Source: Acanthochromis polyacanthus
Taxonomy: Eukaryota; Chordata; Actinopteri; Pomacentridae
Direction of reading: 5' to 3'
DNA: 64,000 bases
Assembly: GCF_021347895.1 (NCBI RefSeq)
Contig: NC_067131.1
Span: 8,584,653 to 8,648,652 of the forward strand
In this document: in pieces, positions 19,990-34,600 of the stretch
Layout of the letters: each line of letters begins with the position of its first letter
Position numbering within the stretch: the stretch's first letter is position 1
Notes under the pieces: generated by a model
What the model was told of the DNA's origin: nothing
The model's database searches: none
The model's input: the letters and a program-made list of their open reading frames with translations, nothing else
Made by a program: the position numbers and the translations under genes

Positions 19990-22000
19990 AAACAACTGCA
20001 CAGTCAAACAGCCACTTAATATTTAGGCTACTTCACAATGTAAAACATGATCAACATGAAGGACCTCCATGAAATAATGCCGAGGTCTGACCTGTTTGAA
20101 CATTGTTCTTATATTTCATCTTAAGCTGCTGCCACGTGCGCTTCTCCCCTGCGGGATTTCATCTAAATGAAATAACTTAATATTCTACCATTCAGACAGG
20201 TTTTCACTGTAATATTATTACGATTACACCGGATTACATTTAAACTTACGCATTGACCCGGGCAGCAATGTTCTCCACTTCTTTCTAAAAACGTGTTCAA
20301 ACTCGCCATATGAGCGCGTTCAAAATTTCCAGTTCAAAAACGCAGCCTTTCACTTCCCCGTTGCCATGGTGACTCGTCGAATCGGGGTTCCATTGATGCT
20401 GTCTTTTCAGAGTTGCGGTGCACACGCTTAACTCCGAGTAAAACTACTCCGAGTTGATTAAACCAACTGAAATCAGCCGTTGTGAAACCGAAAACTCAGA
20501 GTTTCCTGTATCAGAGTAGATCAACTCAGAGTTGAGGATTAAGGGCAATGCAGAGTAGATTGGTGGAAATGGGCAGCTAGAAGCAGTGGGCTGGAGGAAA
20601 GTCAGCAGCAGCGTCCCACAGTGGATATGATGGAGACTAAGCCAGTTGGTGGGACAGCAACCACAGACCTGAAGTATCCAGCTCCGGGACCAGGGACACT
20701 TGGAGAAAGGACACAGTGGGACACAAAGTAAATGAAATGCAATAATGGTATATATATTTATATATACATATAGTAAATACATATTTAATGAGAGAAGAGC
20801 TCAGTGCATTGAGAGAGGTTCCCCAGCAGCTTAGGCCTATAGCAGCATAGGGGCATAACTAAGGGTTACCTATCTTGAGTCTGACGTCATTGCTTACTAT
20901 GCTACCTACACACATCTTCCAGAACATATAGAATTTGTCTTGGCTTGTCTTTCATGTTCCCGAAAACATGTTGGGTTGAACAAGAAAAAAAATTGAATCT
21001 GCAGAATTGAGATAGAAAATACATTTTTGTGACCCTTGACCTGCACTTCACAGACTTAATGAAACACACTTTGTTGTCCTAACACAGGGGAAACAAAGTG
21101 CACTGACAGCCTATTGTAATATCATGTTTACGCTTGAGCATCCTTGGGGCTTCAGAGGTCACAATTGCTATTCACAAACATGTTCTAAAGGTCATTCGCT
21201 ACATGGTGTGACCGCAGTTTGAGGTTAGCTGGTCTGGTCAGCAGGTGAAGTTCAGCATTTACGTCAAGAAGCCTCCTCACAAGGACACCTGTTGGCTCTG
21301 GGCGATAAGAGGCAGCTGCATTCTGGTGCTCTATCAGCATCACTGCTGCAAGGCAGCATTGAAAATTGAGGGCAGCACCTGGCCCTCTACCAAATATTTC
21401 ACAGATATGACAGTAACGCATCTCGCATGCACACACACACACACACACACATGACACAGAGGCTTCACCAGTGTAACTCATATCACACAAAATGAGATGA
21501 TGGATTAGAAATTAGTTAGTTTTTTTCCCCACATTCCAAAGATGCACAAGTCAGACAGAGGATATACTCAAAATGTGCGAAAAGGAGGATAGTGTGCAGC
21601 TGGGTGAACAAATCAATGTATAAATCAAACAATAGAAATTAGAAATAAACAGCACAGTCGTAAGCTATGAAGAAATGGTACCTCACACCACGAAAAGGAG
21701 CTGAATGACTGAATGATAATCATGAATAGAGAATGATTTAAGAAAGTCAAACCATCATTGTTCTTAGAAATTAGAATTTCACACAGGGTTGAAAGGGGGT
21801 ATTACCAGTGATACTAATTCTTCTTTTTTTGCGCATTTATCTTCTATTTTCTGTCGTTTTCAAGTTTTTTTTTTAACTTGAGTCTCGTCTCGACCGTTTT
21901 TCTCAGGAGGTTGGACTTCAGCCTTTGTGCTGGAGGGTTGAACCCTCAGTTCCAAGACTTTCCAAAGCCTCCAGACCTCCCAAATCCTCAGGATCTGAGC
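19990..22000. other. Intergenic; repeated AACTCNGAGTT motifs near 20430-20535
   Basis: No gene recognised. Around 20428-20535 the motif AACTC(C/A)GAGT(T) occurs about five times, including the palindrome CAACTCAGAGTTG at 20522-20534; such motif clusters are common in fish DNA-transposon relics, but I could not find both ends. A (CA)n run is at 21430-21451. Confidence 0.35.
21430..21451. repeat. (CA)n microsatellite
   Basis: About eleven CA dinucleotides. No associated gene. Confidence 0.9.
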
Positions 22001-22008
22001 TTTCACAC

Positions 22009-22195
22009 AGTCTGAGGGCTCAAATTTTCTAAGCCCCACAGTAGATCTCTGTTAGATTTAACTTTCAGACAGTCCAAGGACTGATATCTTCTAAGCTCTT
22101 GAGTAGATCCCTGTTAGTTTGAACCTTTCGACAGTCTGAGGACTGAAAACCTAAAAGTTCTTGAGTAGATGTCTGTTATTTTGAACTTTGTGGTT
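22009..22195. repeat. Tandem repeat, three diverged copies of about 62 bp
   Basis: Copies start with AGTCTGAGGGCT (22009), AGTCCAAGGACTGA (22071) and AGTCTGAGGACTGA (22133). Each continues with a TTCTAAGC-like block, GAGTAGATC and CTGTTAG. The copies are diverged enough to be old. Confidence 0.75.
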
Positions 22196-25100
22196 AACAG
22201 AAGCCTTAAAACTTGTGACCATGAGTCTTGATTTCACATTTAGACCATTGATCTGAGTTCTTCTCAGACCTTCACCTGAACAAACTTTGATTCTCTTCAC
22301 TGAACAGTAAAGTTTGTGGAGATCAGAAGGTAACATTAATTTGATCGATGCCTTCAGCTACTAGTAGACTTTATCTGGAAAGCAGTTTTCTGAAGTGAGT
22401 TCTTAGTAAATCTGTCCACAATCAAACCAACAACATAGAAAGAGGAAATGTTTGAAGAAACAACTTGATGTTTTCATTTCAGACTAGAAAACACTTTAAG
22501 ACCTTTATCTGTTTTTGCTCTTTTTGATCGTTTTATTGTCTCTTCTGTTTAATTTGATCTTCTAAAGTCTAACTGGTGTCTTTTCAAATGTTTTGTCTTT
22601 AGTTTTATTCTTTAAAAATGTTTATTTTTGCTCTTTTCTCATCTTTTATTCTTTTCTGTCTGATTTCATTTTGAAATGTTTTGTCTTTTTAATGTTTGTT
22701 GGTTTTTCAAATGTTTTATCGCCTTGTTTGAAAACTTCCTTTTCCCTTCTAATGTTTAGTTTTTAGATTAAATCTGAAGGTTTTTCTTTTTAAATGTTTT
22801 AACACCTTTTCATGTTTAATTTTCTTTTTCAATGCTTCATTTTATTTTCTGTTTAATCCCCATTTAAAGGTTTATTGTCTTTAAGATTTAATAGTTGGAT
22901 TAGGTTCATTTTGTCGTTATGTACTATACGAAACTGTTATTTAAACCGACAATTCAGAAAAAGTTGGTTACCTTGCTGACATGTTTCAACAGTTTCTGCT
23001 GTCTTCCTCAGAGCATCATCTGACATTTGGTGACGATTCCTTTTTATCACGTGGTCGGTTTGACAGATCTGTCAGAATCTGTCAAACCAACCACGCCAAT
23101 GGTTTTTTTCTTGTAATGAAAAGGTGACTATGTGGTACAAACTTGTTAGCATCCCAAATGCTTCTGTGGCTGGAAATAGCCCCTAATAACGGCACCATTG
23201 ACGCCATTGTTACATTTGCAGGAAAAAGTCTGTCATGCAGTTATGTAACTCTGTAAGTACAATAGCAATCAATACAGTTGAAAGGCAATGAAAACCTGCT
23301 TTCAATCATCTTCTTGCTAATAGAAATGGGCTCATATATGAGTTTGCGACTGTCTGTCAAAGTGAGAGGACTCTTAAGATTATTTTACATGATGGTTGCA
23401 CTTATCTTTTCGTTTTGCCATTCTCTCGGCCTTCAGGTGGATGCTGAGCTTATGGGGAAGTCAGTGGTATTGTGCAACACGTGAATGAGTTTTTAACCAA
23501 CCACTCTCATAGATTGAAAAGTGTCACTGTATACAACAGACTTTTTATCCTGGAGGTTTTGTTTTACCTCTGACTTGCTTTGGGTGAAATATCTGAACCA
23601 TGCCATGAAATTATGTGCAGATATTTGTCTGCCTGAGGATGTTTTGCAATACTTTAGCAATCACTTGTCTTGCACATTGTTACCCCTCGCCTGTCTGGAA
23701 GTCAGAAAGTTTTCTAGGATTTATGAAAAAAAACAAACAGCCCTTTTCTACAATCTAGTGGCAGAATTCGTCATTGTTGCATTCGAAACTTTAGTGCCAT
23801 AAGGAAATCATAAACATTTCTTAGTGGTTTTTAATCAGCATAAGAGAGCACAACGACGATGGTCCATAGCTGGCTGAGATCAGAATTTTCATCAGACTAC
23901 GTAATTTAAACATTGCACTCTGCAGCAGTGCATTTCTGAGAGTGATAGAGGTTTTACCTGTTCAGTAATGTAGTTTATGTGGGCTTTGTGTGGATTTAAT
24001 CATGCTGCTGCAGCTGTCCAGTTATACCAGGGTGTATTTTTTTCAGGTGAGACTTGAAACTTATACATTCTGATTTCAAATACGTATACAAACCATGCAG
24101 ATCAAAAAGGATGTTTGAGACTCAGCAAGGACTTTGGTGTTAATTCTAAAATGTACTGATCCATCAAGACAGCAATTTTTTTTTTTCCCCCACATGACTA
24201 TCTAGATCATCACATGCTTGCATACTCCATGCTTGATTTTTATCTTAAAGAAAAAGACATGACATCTATCCTTCAATTTCTGTATTATCAAAGTTCAGCA
24301 CAATGAAAAAGATACCAGTATGTTGAGAAAAGTGGATCTTTATCTGGACAATTTACATTAAAATATACTTTGCAAAGTGAATGAATGAACATAAATGGAA
24401 TAATTTCAATGTGATTAGCCCTTAATAGCACACAGTTCATAAAGAGGGTGACTAATTCATATTCCAAGCATGCCTCCCTGTTGAGTTCAAATATTATCAG
24501 TCTTTTGACCTGATTTCATTGTCCTTCTCAGACGGAGCCCAGTTGCATCACAAAGCAGCTGTGTGACACTGAAGCTGGTTACTTTGACATTCTTTGTCTA
24601 TTTAATCTTTCTGTTGCTGAGATGTTTTCTGCAGTGAACCCAACATAAAACACTGAAGATTGTATTCAACAGTGCCAGTTACCAAGCGTAGCCTTGATGT
24701 GCTTAACTTTCCTTTAGCAGCTGAAAGCCACAAGATGACCACAGCCAGGGTTAACTGCATAACCGCTGGTGGCATAACAGGTCTGCAATAGCAAAAATAT
24801 GCTTTAACCTTAACGTGTCAGCAAATAATCCACTTACCGGTATATAAGATGCATATCCACCTAATAGGTGCTTTTACTTTTGATACTTCACGTGCATTTT
24901 GTTGATAATGATGAATGCTGAATGCAAGACCTTCACTTGTAATGATGATTTTTTTTATTATTGTAGTATTGCTGCATTTACTCAAGTATCTGAACACCTG
25001 ATCTCCCACTGTAGAAACTACAGTGCTCATCATAGTCTGTGTATGTGAAGCAGAAACGGACTCTTCAGTTTACATCCTTTATTGCTGTTACACTTCTCTC

Positions 25101-25369
25101 ATGTATTTGCTCTCACATGCAACTGACTGTCATCATCTTTAGCCTGATTTTCCGTGCCATCACAAGGTAATTATTTACTACGTTTACTTCTGTCAGCATG
25201 TTTCATATTTTGACAGATTGAGGTGATGGTATTTTTCTGTAGAATTGTGTAATTAGACCACCCATGTGCTGATTTGGAAATCTGAGTCAATTACTACATG
25301 ATAAGGCCAGTTTAATCTTGATAACATCTGGCTGAATGTAACCTGATCTGCAATGTCATAGATATTCAC
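22196..25369. other. Gene-poor AT-rich stretch
   Basis: 22500-22880 is T-rich with recurring TTTTGTCTTT and AATGTTT motifs. An imperfect inverted repeat lies at 23051-23094. The two plus-strand frames at 23278-23484 and 23521-23802 (68 and 93 codons) are in an AT-rich context and match no family I know. No exon with splice support was found. Confidence 0.4.
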
Positions 25370-26825
25370 CAACAGACGTTTACATACATTTGTAAAGACC
25401 TTGAAACACATGCCTCTTTGTCACAAACAACAATCGTACATTTTGGTTCTTTCATAGGTATATTATAGGTCTTCTGTAACTATGACAACATCAACTGGGT
25501 CAAAAATATACATATAGCTATTTGAGTTCTAGTGATGCAGAAAGACGTGGTGATCAATTCAAAGTGCCACGGTCTATTAAATGCTCATGAGTGATTACGA
25601 TTGACTACAGCTGCTTCCTGGAGTCAACTTAATTAGGGCCCTTTTGATTTACTCAAAGTCTAAGGAGCAGAGTACAGATATGAAACAAGAAATCACCGAC
25701 TTCAACAAGTGAGGAAAGTCACATGGAGCTGCTTCAAAGATGTTTCAGATTAGAAAACCAACTATGCAATCAGTTGTTTGTAAGTATAACACTGTGTCAC
25801 TGCTAGGATCACAAAGAAAGCACAAACTATCACTCGAGACAACTGGTCAGGATGGTCAAGAGTCAAACAAGAATCCCAAAAAGCAGGTCTGCAATGAATT
25901 AGAAGCTGCTGGAACATTGGTGTTTATCTGCAGTCAAGTGTGTTTGAAATCACTATGAACTGAGAGGGTGCCATACAAGAAGGAAACTCTTGCTCTAGAT
26001 GCAACACTTAAAGGCTCAAATGAGGGTTGCTGCTGGTCATGTAGACAAAGAAAATGTCTTCTGAAGAAAAGATCTGGGATCAGATGAAACTAAAATTGAG
26101 CTATTTGGCCACAATCACTAGAAATAACTTTGGAGAAGAGAAGAAGAAGTATTTAACCCCAAGAACATTAAACTTATTATCAAGCATGGTGGTGGCAGTA
26201 TTGTGGTCTGAGGTTGTTGTGCTGCTAGTGGAACTGGTGCTTTATACAGTTTTAAGAAAAAAATAAAAATCATGTCAAGCTTGAGTCTTTCATTAAGTTG
26301 GATGTTCAAACTAGACAATGATCCCAACACACAACAAGCTGGGTAAAGAAATGGCTAAATAAGGCTGTAATAAGGTTTTAGACTGGCCCACTCAAAGTCC
26401 TGACCTAAACTCCGCTGAGAATCTCTGAACTGTGCTGAAGAAATGAGTCATGAGTTTGTGTCGGTAAGCCAACAGATTTAGTTGAACTGCACCAATTCTG
26501 TCTAGAGGAGTAGTCAAAGATAGAACCAGGTATGCGCCAGCAGCTTGTGGATGGCTACCAAACACACCTAATTGAAGTAAAAACAAAATGCCAAAGGAAC
26601 ATTTAACCAAAAATTAGAATTGTTGTATGTATATTTTTTACTCAGCAGACTTAGCCAAATCAGTAAAAACCCTCAAAATGCCTGATTGCATTCTGTGACA
26701 AAGATGCATGTTTTCCAGTCGTTCCATTATAGAAAATTAAGAGTTGTAGAAGTCATGGGAAACTCTAGACTGTCATGATCTACATGGTCTTTCAGAGTGT
26801 ATGTAAACTTCTGTTCACAGCTGTG
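25370..26825 (+). mobile_element. Decayed Tc1-like transposon with transposase remnant
   Basis: The left end has ACAGACGTTTACATACA and the right end, read on the other strand, has ACAGAAGTTTACATACAC, matching inverted repeats of Tc1-like elements. Between them, broken plus-strand frames recall Tc1 transposase: a helix-turn-helix region near 25690-25960, the stretch around 26170 (IIKHGGGSIVV-like), a GACAATGATCCCAA stretch (DNDP) near 26313, and a segment for LDWPTQSPDLN near 26381. Stops and frameshifts make it inactive. Length (about 1.45 kb) is near that of intact Tc1 elements. Exact ends are uncertain by about 10 bp. Confidence 0.82.
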
Positions 26826-28642
26826 CTCCTATACTGTACAGGCATTACTGAAGAGCATTTTACCCACAACAGAAGGGACACAGAGTAAGAAAAAGAAAAA
26901 GGTTCCTCCATTATACAAAATTATGCTAATGTGTGCCATGCTTTATGCATGAATTCAAGCTCACGTTTCTCAAGATAAGTCTATACTTATACTATACTAT
27001 GCTCATATTAATTATACTTTTGGACTTTATATTTTTCAAAGGAAATAAGATCATCTGTCCTGCTGCAGATTTATGTGCATTTAGCAAGGTAGGTTTGCTA
27101 TTCCAGGTGCACTATTTAGCATCCAAAGTGACACTGAGTTGCTAATCTGCAATCTCGTTATACATTGTATTCTATAATGACAATAAAGAATATTCTATTC
27201 TATTCTATTCTATTCTATTCTATTCTATTCTATTCTATTCTATTCTATTCTATGTGTATTGCAACTTATAACTTTCTGTCTGGAAAAAAGTCAACAACGT
27301 TATAATACAATATGTATTTCTACTTTGATTTTGGCATTTTTAGTTTGACTAGATTATGTTTAGGTGCATAAAATCATTTTTAAAAAATCCAGTTTGAAAC
27401 TTTAATTCACACCAAGCAAAAGTTAATACAATGTTGATGAACATGGTGCCAGACTACGTCAGACAGCTGATCGATGATATGACATCACACGTAGCAAGGG
27501 GCAACACTATCACAGCTACAGTATATGGTGTTAATGAAGCGCAAATGAAAAGCAATCTGGTGAAGTCCTCTGATTAAACCGGCTTGTGAAGACAGAAATA
27601 TATCGGTATAAACCAAATATGCTAAAGATAACCTGTGATCATGGGAGCAATAAACAACGCCATCATACTGCAGCTACCAACACAGCCAAAAAGAAGCAAC
27701 TTTATGCATTCTGAAGTGGAGGATCCTGAGGATGATCCTGAGGTCCTGCATGGATTTCAAGGACCTCTGCATCTCCAATCCTCTCTGCAAAGAGACACTC
27801 CAGTCAGATTTCTATAAGGACATCATTTTTACATTTGCAGTCACCTGCTCTACTCTGAAAAGAAGAGGAACTCATTATGTAACCAGCAGTTGTTTTGTGA
27901 ATGTTTAGTTCTTACTTGCACTAGATCACAAAAGCGTTCTTTTACTGCAGCTACCTATTGTCACAGATACAGATCATTGAATCCCTTTCATACCGTATAG
28001 CACAAAAGAGGTAGCATTTTGTCTACACTGTACATTATTATCCATGCAGATGCTGTACAGACAGATATTGAACAGTGAGAAAGACTGCAGGACCACTGCT
28101 CTGACTGTTTTGTGATTATTGTAAAACTGCACAGTCTGCACCCTTAAAGAAAAAAATACAATGGACAAATCAATCAAGAAAATTTGACAGGAGGACAATG
28201 AACATTTCAAAAGAGGAGCCGCCTGAAGGACTTCATTGATTCTCAGCATCTCCTCTGGTTTCATCAAAAGGATTGATTATAAAAAAAGTGTCAGGCTTAA
28301 AGTTGATTGTATCGTATCAGGCATAGCGATGTTACTTCATCCAAGGATACACACAAAAGGCAACTGCATGAAAAAGGCTCAGCTATGGCAATCATAAAAA
28401 AACAGCAAACTGAGACACACAAGGAACAGAGAACGTGTTGAGTTACCTGGTTTGTCATCACCGGAAGTCGGATTGGCTTTGTATGAGCTGTGGAGGAAAA
28501 TAAACAAGATTAAAGATGTCAAACTTGAAATATTTGCTAGCAGAGAAAGTTGATGAAAATGTGAGACATCACTCTGACCTCGCTCTCCGGGGTTTTCTCC
28601 ACGGCTGGTCAAATGATGGACCGTACGCTGGTGGAGACGCAC
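26826..28642. other. Region downstream of TBATA, mostly non-coding
   Basis: No independent gene seen. A pentanucleotide repeat lies at 27190-27254. The end of the TBATA transcript probably falls at 28390-28640: candidate small exons exist at 28579-28604 and near 28440-28490 on the minus strand, but their phases allow more than one ending. Confidence 0.4.
27190..27254. repeat. (TATTC)n microsatellite
   Basis: About thirteen TATTC units directly after GACAATAAAGAA. Simple tails of this type often follow the 3' end of a retroposon, but I could not identify one upstream. Confidence 0.9.
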
Positions 28643-31600
28643 CTGGATGAAAAGCCTGGAGCTGCTGGAAGGTTCGCTGGTTACGACGGCCTGAGAGGTC
28701 GACGCCATCCAGAGCTCGTCTGAGCATCCCCATCACAAGGTCCTTCTCTGAGGGTGTGATGAACCACACATAACACCAGCAGAAGATTTATCACAGTAGT
28801 ACAGGAAAATTTACACTTTCAGTGGTTCACTCAGAGAGCTCTACGAGTTGCAGTAATTAAATATAGAATAGAAAACCTTTTTAACTGGAGTCCATTAATG
28901 CATTCATCTTTAAAAATATATTAAAATATCAATAATTAGCACAGATGAGGTTCATATTAAAAAGCTACACCAAAAAAGAGAGGAAGAAAGTGCCCACAGC
29001 CTTTTTTTTTAATCAATTCAAGGCAATATTCTATGGCCCTGGCTCTATAAGAGAATTAAAAGCCGAAGAATTTTAATAAGAGAGATCTTTTACTATGAGC
29101 TATAATGGGAGAACATTAGGTTCTCTGCAGCAGTCAGTAGGCGGCACAGTAAAAATTCAGATTATTTTTTTTAACAATATAATGCAAAACCATAACCTCA
29201 ACAGTTTGCAAGACGTCTGATGAAAAGCCTTTTTGTAAGCTATATGCGGGGGGGGGGGGATTTATTCCAGTAAACAGCCATGAAAGAATTTTCTAATATT
29301 GATATCAGAAAAATATTCAGCATGCAAAAGCCAAGGCCAGTTTACAGAAATGTCTTTTTTTTTAAAAATGTAAATCAGGGCAAGATTTGAGCAGCAAACT
29401 GATTCTGACCATTTGCCAACCATCTGGGAAATACCTAGTTGATATAAATACACTGTCATTAGCTTGTAATGTGTCATCTTATACCATTCGTGGGTGGAAG
29501 CAGACTGTGAAAGGCTCCTGCACTAGAAAGCATTAGTCTGGAGACTCCAAATATAAGTCAGAGTTGGTGGTATTTCTAACTTGAGTGTCCATGTGGAATG
29601 ACGTGTTTTACCTCTTTGGCCTGCAAGCAGAAGCCACTGCTGCACTGTGGACAGCGAGTCTGTCTGCAGGATCTGACAGAGCAGCTCCAAAACCTGACAC
29701 CGGAGCAGCAGACCATCACAGCATTAGCTCACAAACCACAAAAACTTCACAACTTACATCAAGCGCCTCATTAATCTCCTGAGGATCTCTGTGACAAAGC
29801 TGCACCGAAGGGTATTTTTTTAACAAGTGTAACTTTAGACCAAAAGCTTTGCTCTCTGAATTATTCCTGTGATTTTCGAAATCTGCTTTTAAACCCTTCT
29901 TTACTGAGATAAAAATACTACTTAGCTGTGCTTCATTTCAATGCCAAACTACCCCAAAATGCCACTTTCTGACAAATACAAAGGAACTCAAGATCAGTGG
30001 AGCCGTGAATCACCGTGAGTTCTTGATCCTGGAAGGGTTGAGGATACTTTGGGTGCTGGGAATGAGATTTGCGCAGGTAAGACTTGCTGGATGGAGGGAT
30101 GATTCTCCCAGTATCGGCTGAATATTGAGTCTTTCGACGCACAAATTCATCCTCAGGTTGGTCCTGGAACATATCGATACATGCATCCAGTTTAATATCT
30201 GCTTTAGCTAGGATGAACCATACAGAATTAATAAGACATAGAATACAGCCATACAAGCAGTTTTATGGTTGGAATCAAGCAAACTGTATACAATCTTTCT
30301 GCATGCCAAAGCTTCTTTTTTGTCATATTATAAGTAAAAATTCAACTTCCGGCAATCTCTACTGCTAGAAAAGTCCATATCATACTATTAAACTGACATT
30401 TTAGTGCAAAGAGGTGTGTTGTAGCTTCAAGTAGAAACAGTAGCTAGGCAAAAAAATGTGTTGTTATCTGGATTTACGGCAATGTATATACCTCGTTTTT
30501 ATCCACTTGTGCTCGAAAAGACAGATTGACTTTCGCCACGAGTTCTTTAAGTTCATCCCTCCAGGCTTCTGAAAACAGTGCTGCAAAATAAATACAGGAA
30601 GTGACTCTCATTCCTCTAAATCTAAATTGCGTTCTTTGATGGCACAGCTTCAGAAAAGTAATACGAAAATGTAAGTGCCCTGTATGCACTTAAACCTCAC
30701 CTGATTTGTTATTGTTTCCGCTGACTCCATGCAGGTTTTGAAGCAGCGGGAAGGCAAAAGCAGGCCCGGGTGATTTCCTGAGGACGTGGCTCTTGAGAAG
30801 CGGATGAGGAAATAAAGATGAGGTGACACACCAGTCATCTCGTACCATGCAAATTGGCCTGCCATTGAGTCCTGTGGATAGGAGAGCAGCTCGGTAATGA
30901 CCACGCAAACAGAAGATAAAGTACTCCGAAGTAAGGGACAATCAAACCTGTACCCTGAAGAAACACAGTCAGCAGAGTCAATGCTGAGACAAAAGGCAGC
31001 AACTTCATGGCAACATCAAGGAGAAAACCGACTCTTCTACCAATGAGGCAGTCGTCTCTTTCATCTAAGATATTGGTATTGCAGGTGCCCAAAGAGCAGG
31101 CCATGAAATATTTCATATGAAGTGCATGTAAATTCTGAATTATGACTAATCTCAGGCATGGATGCTTTCAGAATTAGGGATAACGGTCTCATTTATCTTG
31201 TTATTTCATGGATTTTCACATCATCACCACCCAAAAATGTGGGTACGAGACTTTTAAATGGTAGAAATTTTATATATAGCTGCAAAGCTTTCGGCAGCTG
31301 CAAAGAGAAAACCCTACTTGGGGGAGTCTGAATAAGCTGCACATGCAACATTATCACATGAACATATTAACAAAACAGTTTTTAATGCCATAACAAGCTA
31401 GCCAAGCAGCATGAATTGTCTTAGCATCTCCTATCAAGTCTAAAAGCTCATCTCAGTCGATCAACGTTACATATTTAGAATTTTTCTCTCAGAAAGTAAT
31501 CCCTGCATATAATGGCTCAGAAGTAACTCTACTCTGTTGCTTCTTCTAGAATGTGTCAATCTATGAAATCCCTGCGTTTCTTTGCACCCACCCATAGCCA

Positions 31601-34600
31601 CTCACTGCAGCCCAAGCACACCAGCTCACCTGCAACTCAGCTTAAACACCATAATGGCAAGTAATAATAGTGGAGTAATTTATCCACACATGTTCGACCA
31701 AGAAAGAGCTGGTTCCTTGTTGCGTATGACACTATAGAAGTCTAACCCTTCCAGAATTTCTGTGATTATAAGATAGAAATGCTCAGCCATGGTGTCAACT
31801 GATAATTTAATTCACGATTTGCCTTCCAGCATATACAAAATACAAAATAGGCGTGTTAACAAGATAAAAAGCTAGAATTTCAATGCAATTTTTAATGCAA
31901 TGGTGAACATTTTTATATAACAATGTATGGTATCCCTGATCTTCCCTGTAGCTTCACCAGAAAACTGAAATTTTGGGTTGTTATTGAAAAGAAGCTTATA
32001 CATGTGTTTAACAAGTAAGATCTGTTCCCTCATGAATAGGAGCTTTTCCTGCTGCGTTAGTCTTTGCATCAATTCCATTTTCCCATGCAGTCAAAACACT
32101 TCATCCTCAATCTCGATGTCTCTGCTCTCGTCCAATTATCTATCCATGACTCAGTCAGACTCTTTTAAATCATTGAGGTTCTGTCACTTGTTCTCCCAGG
32201 CTGCTGAGCGTTTCATCCTTCCTCCTCTCCATCTCCATCTTATCACAGCTAGTTCCCATTAAACCATCTGCTAACTTTGCAGTGGGTCTTGTCATTATGT
32301 CTTTTCTCCATTGTGTGTTGTTTGTGTTCTTGTTTTGTCTCTCACTCTGTGCACTCCTGAAATCCCTTCAATATTTTATGTGTTTTTCAGCTGTTCAGCG
32401 ATTTCTTTGTTTTCGTGTCATGCACAAAAGTGTGCCCAACCCTCATGGGTTTATAAGACACCAATATACCAGCATTGCAGCAAAATACATCCAAAACAAC
32501 ACGATATTCTGCTGCTCAACAAAATATGCTGCCTTTTATCCCAGGCTTGGCAAAGAAAATCTGCCATGAAAAAAAATTCCTCTTCTAAAACATAACTCTA
32601 GTTTTTCATGGTCATCCAGCCAAAAGAAATCAAAAATAAACAGAGGACATCTTACTGAAAAGTACCTCTCTTACATCTTCATATACAGGACAGTAAAACA
32701 CAAAGTGAACCTCATTCTCAACTTCACCTAGATTACAGAGCAAACAAAGTCTTTCCTCCTCTGGAGTAGCATTAAACCTCCCAGTCTCTAAAGCTAATGG
32801 TAATGTTCCTGAGCGTAGCTGTGCACACAGGGATCTCTGTCTTTTACCTAATTCTACTTAACATAAGGTTCCACACTGTACCTATCTTTTATAAGGCAAT
32901 AAGTTCGTAACTTAGGTTTATACCAAATATCAACAGACCATTTTTCTCTAAGCCTTAGAAACATATTACTCCTCATCTCCTGGATGTCACATGATAACCT
33001 ATTATGAAAAATAAATGATGAGTTATTCAAATGGAATAAAGACTTTATCTCGTTTGCCCAGGGGTGAAGATTAGAGATGCCCCAATTAAAGACCTTTTTT
33101 GTAATTCTCTGATTTGACATCTTCACCAATCTGTTCCAAAGACGAAGCATTTGGCATTTATGCCTGATGTTTGGGGGCTCCCATCCCATATCTCTAGTAA
33201 TGGCCAACACAGAAGTAAATTTATGAACTCCCAGAAGCGATCAAATTCCTCTGAGATGCACTGTATTACAGCCTGTATATTCCCGGAAGCCCCAAACACC
33301 AGAAGCATAGTCAGACACTGGGCACACACATGAATTGTATAGTTGTGTATAAGTATGGAATCCGAGATTACCACAATGCTTAACTTTGTTCAGTACAGAT
33401 CCCAACTGCAACTGATTTACTTTCATCTTGCAAAGCCATCACACCAAATTGACTATTCTCTATTTTTTGAGGTTTACTAATTATAATCCCATCAGCTTTC
33501 CTTTGTGATTAGTATTTACATGCAGGCCGTGGTAGCATTTAGCTCAAAACACTGCTGTGCCGAAGAACAGCATCATGCTTTGTTTTGTTTAGTAGAATAG
33601 ACTGCAAATCAGCAAGCCTGAGCCAAAATAGGACAAAAGGTACTTTTTTCATGATTAAAATGATGCAAGCATCTGCGAATGATATCTTGAGATAAACATC
33701 TATACAAAACATTAGGATTTCATTTTTACTTCTTTTTGTAAGATTTCTTTTTGCGCTTCTTCCCTTTTTTAATGAACCAAAAATGATGAAAATAATCAAA
33801 CCAATCAAACCAAACCTCTCTGAACTAACAAGAAATCATGGTTCACCTTGAATCAATCGCTGTCTCTAAGCCTGTTTACTAGATTTTCAGTTGATGCTGA
33901 TCTACAGAAGAAACCATAAAGTGCATTTTTGGTTGTTAATCAAACCGATTCCTCAAATCAGGATGAAATCAATAATCAGTTCACACATGCTAAAGCACTA
34001 AGAGCTCAGGGAGACTGCACAGTCAGGTGAAAATTCTCTACGGTTCCCTCTAAATGGAAACGCAGGCAGGTGTCAGACATAATCTGTCTTTGAACATGTG
34101 TTGAATAGAGAGTAAATTATGGCTATCAATTATTGCTAATTTACTCCATCCAATGATGATTATGGTAATGAGTGTTAGCAATTAAACACAGCTCTAAAAA
34201 AAGACCATATAATTACTTGAAAGCCATTTAGAGAGAAAGGCAAGGCAAGGCAAGGAAAACATTCAGTTTCGAGACTTTGTTCTGCCTACCTTGAATATGC
34301 CTCACCCGGTGTGGATGAGGGTTGTGCCGGGAGAAGAATGAGTGGTGACTCAAGGCCCCAAAGCGTGGGCTGCTTTTTGTCAGTGTCTTGGTAAATTCAG
34401 CGTTGAATGGGTCTTGGTTTATTTGACCGTGGCTCCTTTCTCCTGTCGTTCCCCGGGAGTCTGGCGCCGTCAACATATTTGAATGAAGACTGATAGTTTT
34501 GTCTGAATCAGAAGGAGAGGGGGAAAAAAAAGAAAAGCTCTTTTGATAAGGTGTGACAGAAACACCAAAATCTTAATATAGTAGTAGTTTTTGATTTCAA

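Noticed and set aside
23278..23802. Two adjacent plus-strand frames considered as a domesticated transposase
   Set aside because: I could not identify any transposase or zinc-finger motif, and a stop and frame change separate them.
30835..31116. Minus-strand frame with a signal-peptide-like start
   Set aside because: It overlaps the TBATA exon at 30701-30871 in another frame and lies mostly in its intron; hydrophobic runs are common in AT-rich introns.
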